64,000 nucleotides of DNA from Pseudomonadota bacterium (lineage in GTDB: Bacteria > Pseudomonadota > Gammaproteobacteria > Burkholderiales > Gallionellaceae). The DNA is taken from NCBI GenBank assembly GCA_021848465.1, contig JAJZUP010000001.1, positions 496,001-560,000 of the forward strand. The letters are read 5' to 3'. Under the pieces are notes generated by a model, which was given only the letters and a program-made list of their open reading frames with translations, was not told the origin of the DNA and searched no databases. Both the position numbers and the translations under genes were made by a program. How positions within the stretch are numbered: the first letter of the stretch is position 1; each line of letters opens with the position of its first letter. Positions 35,534-44,726 of this stretch are shown piece by piece.

Positions 35534-37380
35534 TGTTTGCGTTGCTTAACTCCATTGATTATCCCGAAGACTTGCGCAAGCTGGAGCGCAAACAATTGCC
35601 GCAACTTGCCGAAGAGTTGCGCGCCTTCCTGGTGGAGTCGGTCAGCAAGACCGGCGGGCATTTGTCCTCCAACCTGGGGACGGTGGAGCTGACCATTGCG
35701 CTGCATTACGTGTTCAACACCCCGGAAGACAAGCTGGTGTGGGATGTCGGCCACCAGACCTATGCGCACAAGATCCTGACCGGGCGGCGCGAGGCCATGC
35801 GCACTTTGCGCATGGCGGATGGTCTGTCCGGCTTTCCCAAACGCAGCGAAAGCCAATTCGATACGTTCGGCACCGGCCATTCCAGCACTTCGATTTCGGC
35901 GGCGCTGGGCATGGCGGTAGCGGCGCGTCTCGCCGGCACCCAGCAACGTGCGGTGGCGATCATCGGCGACGGCGCGATGACCGGCGGCATGGCATTCGAG
36001 GCGCTGAACAATGCGGGAGCGCTGGACGCGAACCTGCTGGTGATTCTGAACGACAACGACATGTCGATTTCGCGTCCGGTCGGCGCACTGAACAATTATT
36101 TTGCGAAGCTGATGTCCGGCCAGTTTTATGCGGCGGCCCGCCGCGCCAGCGAAAAAGTGCTGAAGGGCATGCCGCCGGTGCTGGAGTTTGCCAAGCGCGC
36201 CGAAGAGCACGTCAAGGGCATGGTGACGCCGGGCACGTTGTTCGAGGAATTCGGTTTCAATTACATCGGCCCGATCGACGGGCACGATCTCGATACGCTG
36301 GTTACCACGCTGGGCAATATCCGCGGACTGGAAGGGCCGCAGTTCCTGCATATCGTCACCCAGAAGGGCAAGGGCTACGCCCACGCAGAAGATAATTGCG
36401 TGCTGTACCACGGCGTCGGCAAGTTCGATCCGGTACAGGGCATTATTGCCAAGCCGGCCGCGAAGAAAACCTATACCCAGATATTCGGTGAGTGGCTGTG
36501 CGACATGGCGGCGGCGGACGAGCGGCTGGTCGGCATCACGCCCGCGATGTGCGAAGGCTCCGGCATGGTCGAGTTCTCCGAGAAATATGCAGCGCGCTAT
36601 TTCGACGTGGGTATTGCCGAGCAGCATGCGCTCACCTTTGCGGCGGGGCTGGCATGCGATGGCTACAAACCGGTGGTGGCGATTTATTCCACTTTTCTGC
36701 AACGCGCCTACGACCAGTTGATTCACGACATCGCGATCCAGAACCTGCCGGTGGTGCTGGCGATAGACCGCGGCGGACTGGTCGGCGCAGATGGCGCAAC
36801 GCATGCCGGCAGCTTCGACCTGGGTTTCCTGCGCAGCGTCCCGAATATGACCGTGATGGCGCCGGCCGACGAGAACGAATGCCGCCAGATGTTGACCACC
36901 GCATACCGGATGGATACGCCGACTGCGGTGCGCTACCCGCGCGGCAGTGGCTGCGGCGCCCATGTAGACCCTGCGCTGCATGGCCTGCCAGTTGGCAAGG
37001 GCGAGTTGCGTCGGCGCGGCAGGAAAGTGGCTGTCCTGGCGTTCGGCTCCATGCTGGCGCCCGCGCTGGAGGCAGCCGAACAATTGGACGCGAGCGTGGC
37101 CAACATGCGCTTCGTGAAGCCGCTGGATGAAGAGTTGGTATTGCAGTTGGCGCGCGAGCATGCGCTGCTGGTGACGGTCGAGGAAAACGTTATCCAGGGC
37201 GGCGCCGGTGGTGCGGTGTCCGAATGCCTGTCCCGTCATGGCGTCACGGTGCCGATCATGCACCTTGGGTTGCCTGACGCGTTCATCGAGCAGGGCGAAC
37301 CCGCCAAACTGCTGGCGGACTGCGGCCTCGACGTTGCGGGAATCACGCATTCGATCCAGCACCGGCTGGCGCATCTTTAA
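35533..37380 (+). CDS. dxs: 1-deoxy-D-xylulose-5-phosphate synthase
   Basis: Dxs joins pyruvate and glyceraldehyde-3-phosphate, the first step of the MEP isoprenoid route, feeding IspA upstream. The protein (615 aa) has the early [17 protein letters not shown] with the catalytic His, the TPP motif [18 protein letters not shown], and the transketolase pyrimidine-domain segment [17 protein letters not shown]. It is translationally coupled to ispA and ends the xseB-ispA-dxs unit. Confidence 0.98.
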   Translation: MFALLNSIDYPEDLRKLERKQLPQLAEELRAFLVESVSKTGGHLSSNLGTVELTIALHYVFNTPEDKLVWDVGHQTYAHKILTGRREAMRTLRMADGLSGFPKRSESQFDTFGTGHSSTSISAALGMAVAARLAGTQQRAVAIIGDGAMTGGMAFEALNNAGALDANLLVILNDNDMSISRPVGALNNYFAKLMSGQFYAAARRASEKVLKGMPPVLEFAKRAEEHVKGMVTPGTLFEEFGFNYIGPIDGHDLDTLVTTLGNIRGLEGPQFLHIVTQKGKGYAHAEDNCVLYHGVGKFDPVQGIIAKPAAKKTYTQIFGEWLCDMAAADERLVGITPAMCEGSGMVEFSEKYAARYFDVGIAEQHALTFAAGLACDGYKPVVAIYSTFLQRAYDQLIHDIAIQNLPVVLAIDRGGLVGADGATHAGSFDLGFLRSVPNMTVMAPADENECRQMLTTAYRMDTPTAVRYPRGSGCGAHVDPALHGLPVGKGELRRRGRKVAVLAFGSMLAPALEAAEQLDASVANMRFVKPLDEELVLQLAREHALLVTVEENVIQGGAGGAVSECLSRHGVTVPIMHLGLPDAFIEQGEPAKLLADCGLDVAGITHSIQHRLAHL

Positions 37381-37410
37381 GCCGGGCTGTATACCTGATG
37401 GATAAAATAC

Positions 37411-37441
37411 TTGACTGATTCTATCGGGAAAAAGTTATAAT
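37411..37441 (+). promoter_or_regulatory. Candidate sigma70 promoter of folE2
   Basis: TTGACT (37411-37416) and TATAAT (37436-37441) lie upstream of folE2 with a spacer of 19 bases, longer than ideal. The -10 is perfect and sits 25 bp before the ATG, so it is the most likely start region for folE2. Confidence 0.5.
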
Positions 37442-37466
37442 TCCTTTCCCCTCTCGAGAATGTGCC

Positions 37467-38264
37467 ATGAATCCGAGCGAACCCATCCCTGACGTGCAAA
37501 GCAGTGTCGACACCCGCCACCTGGCGATCAACAAGGTCGGCATCAAGAGCATCCGCCACCCGGTTGTGGTGAAAGACAAGCGTGAAGGGGTGCAACACAC
37601 CATTGCCACCTTCAACATGTATGTGCACCTGCCGCATAATTTCAAGGGCACGCACATGTCGCGCTTTGTGCAGATATTGAATGAGCACGGCCGCGAAATT
37701 TCGGTGGAGTCATTCGAGAGCATCCTGCGCGAGATGACCGCGCGGCTGGAGGCGCAATCGGGTTACATCGAAATGGCGTTCCCGTATTTCGTGAACAAAA
37801 CCGCCCCGGTATCCGGCGTGCAGAGCCTGCTCGATTACGATGTCACTTTCATCGGCGAGATCGTTGACGGCGTGTACCGCTTCACCATGAAGGTGCAGAT
37901 CCCGGTGACCAGCCTGTGCCCCTGCTCCAAGGAAATTTCCGAGCGCGGCGCGCACAATCAGCGCTCGCATGTCACCCTGACCGTACGCACCAAGGTGCCG
38001 GTCTGGATCGAGGACATCGTGCGCGTGGCCGAGGAACAGGCCTCCAGCGAGCTATACGGACTGCTCAAACGCCCGGATGAGAAATTCGTAACCGAGCGCG
38101 CTTACGACAACCCGAAATTTGTTGAAGACATGGTGCGCGATGTCGCTGCAATGCTGAACGCCGACGACCGCATCGAAGCCTATGTTGTCGAATCGGAAAA
38201 TTTTGAATCGATCCACAACCACTCGGCTTATGCTCTTATTGAAAGAGATAAGACGAAGAACTAA
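37467..38264 (+). CDS. folE2: GTP cyclohydrolase IB
   Basis: FolE2 opens GTP to dihydroneopterin triphosphate, the entry to folate and queuosine, and works with metals other than zinc. The protein (265 aa) has the metal-binding cysteine segment [19 protein letters not shown] (first Cys about residue 149) and the early [18 protein letters not shown]. It ends [10 protein letters not shown]. Two degenerate downstream copies of a 109-bp unit end with nearly the same peptide, listed separately. Confidence 0.96.
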   Translation: MNPSEPIPDVQSSVDTRHLAINKVGIKSIRHPVVVKDKREGVQHTIATFNMYVHLPHNFKGTHMSRFVQILNEHGREISVESFESILREMTARLEAQSGYIEMAFPYFVNKTAPVSGVQSLLDYDVTFIGEIVDGVYRFTMKVQIPVTSLCPCSKEISERGAHNQRSHVTLTVRTKVPVWIEDIVRVAEEQASSELYGLLKRPDEKFVTERAYDNPKFVEDMVRDVAAMLNADDRIEAYVVESENFESIHNHSAYALIERDKTKN

Positions 38265-38280
38265 ACGTAGCAAATAGCAA

Positions 38281-38389
38281 TTCAAAATTTCGGCGGAGGC
38301 TAATATTGGCCGCAGGCCGATGTTATGCCGGAGCCAAAACTTTGCGTTGATCGAACGCGACAAGACGAAAGAGTAAGGCTCGTCTTGTC
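38281..38389 (+). repeat. Degenerate folE2-tail repeat, copy 1
   Basis: This unit and the next are about 88% identical (13 differences in 109 bases by eye, mostly transitions) and are repeated with a period of 119 bp. In one frame both are open and end [10 protein letters not shown] / [10 protein letters not shown] then TAA, almost the C-terminus of FolE2 ([10 protein letters not shown]). The preceding 20 codons (such as ANIGRRPMLCRSQNF) do not match the last 30 residues of FolE2 except S-[EQ]-N-F. A stem GACAAGACGA/TCGTCTTGTC (38359-38368 with 38380-38389) surrounds the TAA. Confidence 0.8.
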
Positions 38390-38399
38390 TCGCAATGGA

Positions 38400-38508
38400 T
38401 TCGAAGTTTCGGTGCAGGCTAATATCGGCCACATGCCGATGTTATGCCGGAGCCAAAACTTTGTATTGATTGAGCGCGACAAGACGAAAGAGTAAAGCTC
38501 GTCCTGTC
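38400..38508 (+). repeat. Degenerate folE2-tail repeat, copy 2
   Basis: Second copy of the unit above. The hairpin in its middle is kept: ATTGGC-GCCGAT in copy 1 becomes ATCGGC-GCCGAT here, turning a G-T into a C-G pair. The stop-codon stem (38478-38487 with 38499-38508) has one mismatch. It lies just before the amidotransferase gene. Confidence 0.8.
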
Positions 38509-38538
38509 TGAATATTCTGCTTGTCCAGAGTTTTACTT

Positions 38539-39252
38539 ATGAAACCCATCGCGATTTTCCGTCACTCTCCTACCGAAGGCGCAGGCCAGTTTGCGCTGTT
38601 CCTGACCGAGCATGCCATTCCCTGGCAGATGATCCATATCGACCAGGGCGAAGCGGTGCCGGCAGATGCTAGCGCATTCAGTGGACTGGTGTTCATGGGC
38701 GGACCGATGAGCGTGAATGACGACCTGCCCTGGATAGCGAAAGTGCTGGATTTGATCCGCGACGCTTACGCCAAGGATGTGTCGCTGCTCGGTCATTGCC
38801 TGGGCGGGCAGTTGATGTCCAAGGCGCTGGGCGGTGTGGTGACGAAAAACCCGGTGAAGGAACTGGGCTGGGGCAAGGTGACGGTGGCGGATAACGACAT
38901 TGCGCGGCAGTGGTTCGGCGACATCCACGAGTTTGACTCCTTTCACTGGCATGGCGAGACCTTCTCGTTGCCGCCAGGAGCGACGCTGCTGATGTCCAGC
39001 GCGCATTGCGTCAATCAGGCCTATGCCATCGGCAAGCATCTCGGCATGCAATGCCATGTCGAGATGACCGAACACATGATCCGCGACTGGTGCGAAAATG
39101 GCGCACAGGAGATACTCGATAACCTGTCCAGCCCCGGCGTGCAGAGCGCCGAGGTGATTCAGGCCGAGATGCACGACAAGCTGCCGCCGCTGCATGCGGT
39201 GGCAAACCGGTTGTACCGCCAGTGGTTGCATGGCGTGACGCAGCATCGCTAG
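38539..39252 (+). CDS. Class I glutamine amidotransferase-like protein
   Basis: The protein (237 aa) has the type-1 amidotransferase fold with nucleophile Cys in LLGHCLGGQLM, an oxyanion segment GLVFMGGPMSV, and the catalytic His in FHWHGETFSLP. Such stand-alone proteins are often labelled GMP-synthase-like; their acceptor is unknown and no synthetase domain is attached. The ATG at 38539 is chosen over a TTG at 38521 that gives only six more residues. It follows the folE2-tail repeats directly. Confidence 0.88.
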   Translation: MKPIAIFRHSPTEGAGQFALFLTEHAIPWQMIHIDQGEAVPADASAFSGLVFMGGPMSVNDDLPWIAKVLDLIRDAYAKDVSLLGHCLGGQLMSKALGGVVTKNPVKELGWGKVTVADNDIARQWFGDIHEFDSFHWHGETFSLPPGATLLMSSAHCVNQAYAIGKHLGMQCHVEMTEHMIRDWCENGAQEILDNLSSPGVQSAEVIQAEMHDKLPPLHAVANRLYRQWLHGVTQHR

Positions 39253-39317
39253 TCAGGTATAAATCGCGGTAATTCAAAGTTGAGGCCGGCCCGGCAGCCG
39301 GCCAATTCCATGTAAAC

Positions 39318-41669
39318 ATGAACAAGCTATTAAAAAAACGAATCAGGTTGCTGGTGGGCGGCGGCGCATTGCTGCTGCTGCTCACGGTCGGGATCAGCGT
39401 GTTCCTGCTGTACAACCTGCTGGACGACGTGAGCGAAGAAACCGTGCAGGGCGTCAGCTCTGTGGCGGATATCGTGGATAACACTCGCCAGGCTCAGACT
39501 GCATTCCTGCGCCAGGTGCAGGAGTGGAAGGATATGCTGCTGCGCGGGCGCGACGGCAGTTTGTTCGAGCACCACGAGCATGCATTTTATGCACAGTCTG
39601 ATCTGGTGACAAAATCGCTGAATGCACTGGCATTGCGCATGAAACAGATGGGCATGAATACCGCCCATGTCGAGGCCATCCAGCGCAGTCACGCCAATAT
39701 GCTGGAGCGCTACAAGGCTGCGCTGGCGCACTATCCGCTGACGCAGCGCCCGGATAACTTCATGCGTGTGGATGCCGAGGTACGCGGCATTGATCGCGAG
39801 CTGTCGGCCGAATTCGATGTGTTGAAAAAGGAAGTGTCGGATGAAACGCTATCGCGCATCGGCACGGTAGGCGGCACGGTGCGTTCCCGCCATGAATGGC
39901 AAAAATATTACCTGTTGGTGATGTTGCTGGTGATGTTGCCCGGCGTCAGCCTGTACGGGTTTTACCGGACCGCCCGCCTGTCGCGCCAGTTAGCCGAGGA
40001 CAAGGAGCGCGCCCAGGTGACGCTGGCCTCCATCGGCGACGCCGTTATCGTTACCGATACACGAGGACAGGTGGACTACATGAATGCGGTGGCGGAGCGT
40101 ATGACCGGTTGGCCGCTGGCGGAGGCGCGCGGCCGCCCGATGCAGGAAATCTTTGTGATCGTGAACGAGATGACGCGCCACCCGGTGCCGAATCCGATCG
40201 AGGAAGTGTTCCTGAAGGGGGCCATCGTCGGTCTCGCGAATCATACGGTATTGATCGCCCGCGACGGTAGCGAGCGCGCCATCGAAGATTCAGCCGCGCC
40301 GGTACGCAACGAAGAGGGTGAGATCACCGGGGCCGTGCTGGTGTTCCACGATGCCACCGGGCAGAAGGCCGCGCAACGCGAGATCGAACATCTTGCCTAC
40401 CACGACCACCTGACCGGATTGCCGAATCGCCGCCTGTTGCAGGATCGCATCGACAAGGCGATCAGCCATGCTGCGCGTCATGAAGAGAAGCTGGCGGTAA
40501 TGTTCATCGACCTGGACCGCTTCAAGATCATCAACGACACGCTCGGACATGAGTATGGCGACCAGTTGCTGATAAACGCCGCCGAGCGCTTGCGCAGTTG
40601 CGTGCGCGAAGAGGATACGATTGCCCGCACCGGCGGCGACGAGTTTGTTGTACTGGTGACCGACATCGATGAGGTCAAACACGTGGCGGGCGTGGCGCAA
40701 AAAATCCTTGATGCCATGTCCAAACCCTACCAGATCATGGGCTCCGAGCTGCGCAGCACGCCCAGCATCGGCATCAGCGTGTTCCCGGATGACGGGCGCA
40801 GCATCGACATCCTGATGAAACATGCCGACGTGGCGATGTATCACGTCAAGGAGCATGGGCGTGCCGGCTACCATTTCTTTGCCGAAGAAATGAATGTGCG
40901 CACGCTGGAGCGCCTTACAGTGGAAAACAGTCTGCACCGCGCGCTGGAACGCAGTGAATTCCAACTGCACTACCAGCCCAAATTCAACATGCGCAACCGC
41001 AGCCTGGTAGGGGCGGAAGCGCTGGTGCGCTGGCGCCATCCGGAACAGGGCATGATCCCGCCCGGGAAATTCATCCCGATCGCCGAGGAGAGCGGCATCA
41101 TCAGCGCGGTTGGCGAATGGGTTGCGCACAATGCCTGCCTGCAAAGCCGCCTGTGGATGGATACCGGCCATCGCCTGCCGCTCAGCATCAACGTCTCTGC
41201 GCGCCAGTTCATGAGCGGCGATTTGCCGGGCGTGCTGGCGCGCATCGTGCGCGATACCGGCGTCGATCCGGCACTGATGGAGCTGGAACTGACCGAGGGC
41301 GTGCTGCTTAACCAGCAGGATGCCAAAGCCATTCTCGGAACCCTCAAGGGCATGGGGTTCCGGGTGGCGATAGACGACTTCGGCACCGGTTATTCCAGCC
41401 TGGCCTATCTGCGCCGCATGTCGATCGACACATTGAAGATCGACCGTACATTTGTGATGAACCTGGAAAGCAATCCCGATGACGTCGCGATTGTGCAGAC
41501 CATCATTGCGATGGCGCGCAACATGCGCATGCATGTGATCGCCGAAGGGGTCGAGACGCAGGCCCAGGCAGACATCCTGCTGCAAAGCGGCTGCGAAGAA
41601 TGCCAGGGCTATTATTTCGGCAAGCCCCAGCCCGCGAGCGACTTCGCCACCCTGTTCGCCAAGGCGTGA
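39318..41669 (+). CDS. Membrane PAS-GGDEF-EAL cyclic-di-GMP protein
   Basis: The protein (783 aa) makes and/or breaks cyclic-di-GMP. It has a membrane helix (about 11-33), a helical periplasmic sensor region (about 34-193), a second helix (about 196-215), a PAS domain (about 228-350), a GGDEF domain with an intact GGDEF motif (about 439-443) and an EAL domain with intact AEALVRW (Glu near 567) and DDFGTGYSSL. Both enzymatic motifs look active. An RxxD product-inhibition site was not seen clearly before GGDEF. The signal sensed is unknown; the gene stands alone. Confidence 0.95.
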   Translation: MNKLLKKRIRLLVGGGALLLLLTVGISVFLLYNLLDDVSEETVQGVSSVADIVDNTRQAQTAFLRQVQEWKDMLLRGRDGSLFEHHEHAFYAQSDLVTKSLNALALRMKQMGMNTAHVEAIQRSHANMLERYKAALAHYPLTQRPDNFMRVDAEVRGIDRELSAEFDVLKKEVSDETLSRIGTVGGTVRSRHEWQKYYLLVMLLVMLPGVSLYGFYRTARLSRQLAEDKERAQVTLASIGDAVIVTDTRGQVDYMNAVAERMTGWPLAEARGRPMQEIFVIVNEMTRHPVPNPIEEVFLKGAIVGLANHTVLIARDGSERAIEDSAAPVRNEEGEITGAVLVFHDATGQKAAQREIEHLAYHDHLTGLPNRRLLQDRIDKAISHAARHEEKLAVMFIDLDRFKIINDTLGHEYGDQLLINAAERLRSCVREEDTIARTGGDEFVVLVTDIDEVKHVAGVAQKILDAMSKPYQIMGSELRSTPSIGISVFPDDGRSIDILMKHADVAMYHVKEHGRAGYHFFAEEMNVRTLERLTVENSLHRALERSEFQLHYQPKFNMRNRSLVGAEALVRWRHPEQGMIPPGKFIPIAEESGIISAVGEWVAHNACLQSRLWMDTGHRLPLSINVSARQFMSGDLPGVLARIVRDTGVDPALMELELTEGVLLNQQDAKAILGTLKGMGFRVAIDDFGTGYSSLAYLRRMSIDTLKIDRTFVMNLESNPDDVAIVQTIIAMARNMRMHVIAEGVETQAQADILLQSGCEECQGYYFGKPQPASDFATLFAKA

Positions 41670-41710
41670 ATCGGTTAAGGTTGCGGCATCTTTGTCCGGG
41701 AGGGTAAATC

Positions 41711-42034
41711 ATGGCCTACGTCGTTGCCGAAAACTGCATCCGCTGCAAATACACCGACTGCGTGGAAGTGTGCCCGGTGGACTGCTTCCGCGAAGGGCCG
41801 AATTTCCTGGTCATTGATCCGGACGAGTGTATCGACTGTTCGCTGTGCGTGCCCGAGTGCCCGGCCAATGCGATCTACGCGGCGGATGAACTTCCCGCCG
41901 GCCAGCAGCAATTCATCGCCCTGAATGCCGAGCTGGCAAAACAGTGGAAAGCGATCACGGATAAAAAGGACGCGCCAGCCGATGCCGACGAGTGGCTGAA
42001 TGTCCAGGGGAAACTGAAATACCTTGAGCGCTGA
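41711..42034 (+). CDS. fdxA: Seven-iron ferredoxin FdxA (3Fe-4S/4Fe-4S)
   Basis: The protein (107 aa) has the pattern C-x2-C-x4-C-x3-CP in [15 protein letters not shown] and the second C-x2-C-x2-C-x3-CP in [13 protein letters not shown], followed by the C-terminal extension of about 45 residues typical of FdxA. It is a small electron carrier. The AddB gene starts inside its last codons, so the two may be co-transcribed, although a functional link is not obvious. Confidence 0.95.
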   Translation: MAYVVAENCIRCKYTDCVEVCPVDCFREGPNFLVIDPDECIDCSLCVPECPANAIYAADELPAGQQQFIALNAELAKQWKAITDKKDAPADADEWLNVQGKLKYLER

Positions 42035-44567
42035 ATTCCTGTTCGACAAAGTCGCGCAGCGCATACTCGCCGCGCATCCCGCGCCCGACCTGCGCGGCAT
42101 CACTGTCCTCCTGCCTAACATGCATGCGGCGCAACCCTTGGCACAAGCCTTGCTGCGTCGGGCGCAAACGCCTGCGCTGCTGCTGCCGCAGATGACTACG
42201 CTGGATGCGTGGGCGCAAGGCGTGCTGCCGGAAATGGCGGTGACGCCGGACAGCCAGCGCAGCGCGCTGCTCTACCAGCAATTGCGCAAACTGCGCTGGT
42301 TCGAGCAGGCGGACATGTGGGGCATGACGCAAGAATTGCTGAAACTGTTCGACCAGCTCACGCTGTCCCTGCATGCGTTTCCGGATAACGAGGAGGAATT
42401 TACGACGCTCGTGCAGCGCGCCTACCAGGCGCGCCAGAACGAAGCGCTGCAACTCGAAGCGCGGCTGGTGTTCGAGTTGTGGCATGCCATGCAGCAGGGC
42501 AGCGGGCTGGACAAGGCGCGCGCCTACCAGCAACGGCTTGCGCAATTGGCGCAACGCGCCGAGCGTCCGTTGTATGTGCTGCGTGCTTCGGCATGGGACA
42601 GCGTCGAGCAGCGTTTTATTGAGATGTATGAGCAGCACGCGCTCGTAAAAGTATTTGACCTGCGCGAGATGCAGGCACCGCGCAATGCGCCGATGTTCTT
42701 TGCCGCCACCTCGCTTGAGCAGGAAGCTCGCGCTGCCGCCATGCAGGTGCGCTGCTGGCTTGCCGAAGGCAAGCGCAGCATCGCCATCGTCGCGCAAGAC
42801 CGCGTGACCGCGCGGCGCATGCGCGCCTTGCTGGAACGCGCCGAGGTACTGGTGGCGGACGAAACCGGCTGGACTTTCGCCACGCTGTCCGTGAGCACGG
42901 TGCTGGAACGCTGGCTGACTGCGCTGCAAAGCGATTTCTACCATCACGATTTGCTCGACCTGCTGAAGTCGCCGTTCATATTCGCCGACATGGCGGCGGG
43001 CGAACGAAAAAATATCGTGTACCAATTGGAACAATTGCTGCGCCGTCACGGCGTGGTGGCGGGGCTTCAGTCTTTCGCGGAGTTGGCCGGGAATGCGCCC
43101 GCCGTGCAGGCGGCGCTGGCGCGCCTGCATGAGGCGGCGGCGCAACTCGGGCAGGGGCGCAAGCGGACGCTGGCCGAGTGGCTGGCGGCTTTGCAGGGCA
43201 GTCTGGCGGTGCTGGGGATCGAGCGCGGTTTGCAGCAGGACGAAGCCGGCCAGCAATTGCTGGGTGCGCTGGAGGGCTGGCGGCAGGAGCTGGCGCGCGA
43301 TGCGGGCGCCTACCGCTTTAATGAGTGGCGGCGCTGGCTGGCACAGCAACTGGACGAGAAAACGTTCCGCGACAGCAGCATCGACAGTCCGGTATGTTTT
43401 ACCCATCTGGCGGCGACGCGCTGGCGCAGCTTCGATGCCGTGCTGTTGCTCGGTTGCGACGCCGAGCATTTGCCTAGCGTGGGCGACATCGGCAGTTTCT
43501 TCAATGATGCAGTGCGTGCCGCGCTTGACCTGCCGACGCGCAGTTTCCTGGCGCAGCGCCAGCGCGATGACCTGCATGGCCTGCTGGCATTGAACGACTG
43601 CGTGCTGGTCACCTGGCAGAAGGACAAGAACGGCGAAGAGGGGCTGCTCAGCCCCTACCTGCAAATCCTGCGCGATGAACTCGAAGCCGGGCACGAGCTG
43701 GAGCTGGAAGAGAAAACGCTGCACGGCCTGCTGGCCGTTGAGGATGCGCGCACCGTGCCATTGCCGCAAGCAGTGCAACCTGCTCCGGGCGTGGCCGCGG
43801 AGATGATGCCGCAGCGCGTTTCCATCAGCGCCTATAACGCGCTGGTGGCTTGCCCCTACCAGTTCCATGTGCGTCATATCCTAAGGCTCAACGAGCTGGA
43901 CGAAGTGCAGGAGGCCATCGAGAAGCGCGATTATGGCGAGCTGGTGCACAAGATATTGCAGCGCTTCCATGAGCGCTATCGGTGTGTGAGCGAACATCCT
44001 CGCGCGGAGATGGAAGCGGCGTTGCGTCAGCTCAGCGCGGAAACATTTTCCGGCTTGCTGCAACAGGATTTTGCCGCGCGTGCCTGGCTGGCGCGCTGGG
44101 ACAAGTCGTTGCCGGCCTACCTCGACTGGCAGGCGGCAAACGAGGCGGCGGGCTGGCGCTATGCGGCGGCCGAGCAGGATTTCATCGAAGAGCTGGACGG
44201 CGTGCGCCTGCGCGGGCGCATCGACCGCGTGGATGAACAGGCCGGACAGCGCTGCGTGTACGACTACAAGACGCAGGGCGAGCAGCAATTGCGCAACAAA
44301 CTGAAGGAGCCGGGCGAGGACGTGCAGCTTGCCAGTTATGCCTTGGCGGCCGGCGCCGCAGAGACGGCGTTTGTCAGCATCGAGGATGGCAAGGTTAAGG
44401 CCATCGCGCCGCCGCATGACATCGGGCAATTGGCGCAATTGAATGCGGCGCGACTGGAGCAGCTGATGGCGGCGTTGCGCGGCGGCGCCGGTTTGCCGGC
44501 AAACGGGGTGGATGCCGCATGCCAGCACTGCGAAGTGCGCGGGGTATGCCGGAAGGGGGAGTGGTGA
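42024..44567 (+). CDS. addB: AddB-type nuclease subunit of the recombination helicase-nuclease
   Basis: AddAB processes double-strand breaks for RecA in bacteria without RecBCD. The protein (847 aa) has a helicase-like N-terminal half with no Walker A visible ([18 protein letters not shown]). A C-terminal PD-(D/E)xK nuclease domain follows, with [19 protein letters not shown] and CVYDYKT. The cysteines CPYQF and [10 protein letters not shown] form the iron-sulfur staple. The start is a TTG at 42024 that overlaps the fdxA end by 11 bp; it is the best available but unusual. addA follows after a 159-bp gap occupied by a palindromic repeat. Confidence 0.85.
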   Translation: MSAEFLFDKVAQRILAAHPAPDLRGITVLLPNMHAAQPLAQALLRRAQTPALLLPQMTTLDAWAQGVLPEMAVTPDSQRSALLYQQLRKLRWFEQADMWGMTQELLKLFDQLTLSLHAFPDNEEEFTTLVQRAYQARQNEALQLEARLVFELWHAMQQGSGLDKARAYQQRLAQLAQRAERPLYVLRASAWDSVEQRFIEMYEQHALVKVFDLREMQAPRNAPMFFAATSLEQEARAAAMQVRCWLAEGKRSIAIVAQDRVTARRMRALLERAEVLVADETGWTFATLSVSTVLERWLTALQSDFYHHDLLDLLKSPFIFADMAAGERKNIVYQLEQLLRRHGVVAGLQSFAELAGNAPAVQAALARLHEAAAQLGQGRKRTLAEWLAALQGSLAVLGIERGLQQDEAGQQLLGALEGWRQELARDAGAYRFNEWRRWLAQQLDEKTFRDSSIDSPVCFTHLAATRWRSFDAVLLLGCDAEHLPSVGDIGSFFNDAVRAALDLPTRSFLAQRQRDDLHGLLALNDCVLVTWQKDKNGEEGLLSPYLQILRDELEAGHELELEEKTLHGLLAVEDARTVPLPQAVQPAPGVAAEMMPQRVSISAYNALVACPYQFHVRHILRLNELDEVQEAIEKRDYGELVHKILQRFHERYRCVSEHPRAEMEAALRQLSAETFSGLLQQDFAARAWLARWDKSLPAYLDWQAANEAAGWRYAAAEQDFIEELDGVRLRGRIDRVDEQAGQRCVYDYKTQGEQQLRNKLKEPGEDVQLASYALAAGAAETAFVSIEDGKVKAIAPPHDIGQLAQLNAARLEQLMAALRGGAGLPANGVDAACQHCEVRGVCRKGEW

Positions 44568-44595
44568 TGCTTGTTGGAGCCGCGCGCTCATATCG

Positions 44596-44714
44596 TCATT
44601 CCGGCGCAGGCCGGAATCCAGCCAGAAAAGAAAATGCTCGCGAAGCGAGGCAACCCGGTTTTGTCCGCTGCGCGGATTATTCGATTGACTGGATTCCGGC
44701 CTGCGCCGGAATGA
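44596..44714. repeat. Long palindromic element between addB and addA
   Basis: Perfect 26-base inverted arms (44596-44621 and 44689-44714; core ATTCCGGCGCAGGCCGGAAT) surround 67 bases. Short sequences of this ATTCCGGC...GCCGGAAT type are common intergenic repeats in proteobacteria and resemble REP/MITE-type elements. The right arm runs straight into GGGGAGGG, the Shine-Dalgarno of addA, so folding of the arms in mRNA could affect addA translation. No coding sequence lies inside. Confidence 0.9.
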
Positions 44715-44726
44715 GGGGAGGGTGTC

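Noticed and set aside
38300..38482. A small minus-strand reading frame with an internal repeat
   Set aside because: It only reflects the two folE2-tail repeats read backwards; it has no start signal and no known match.
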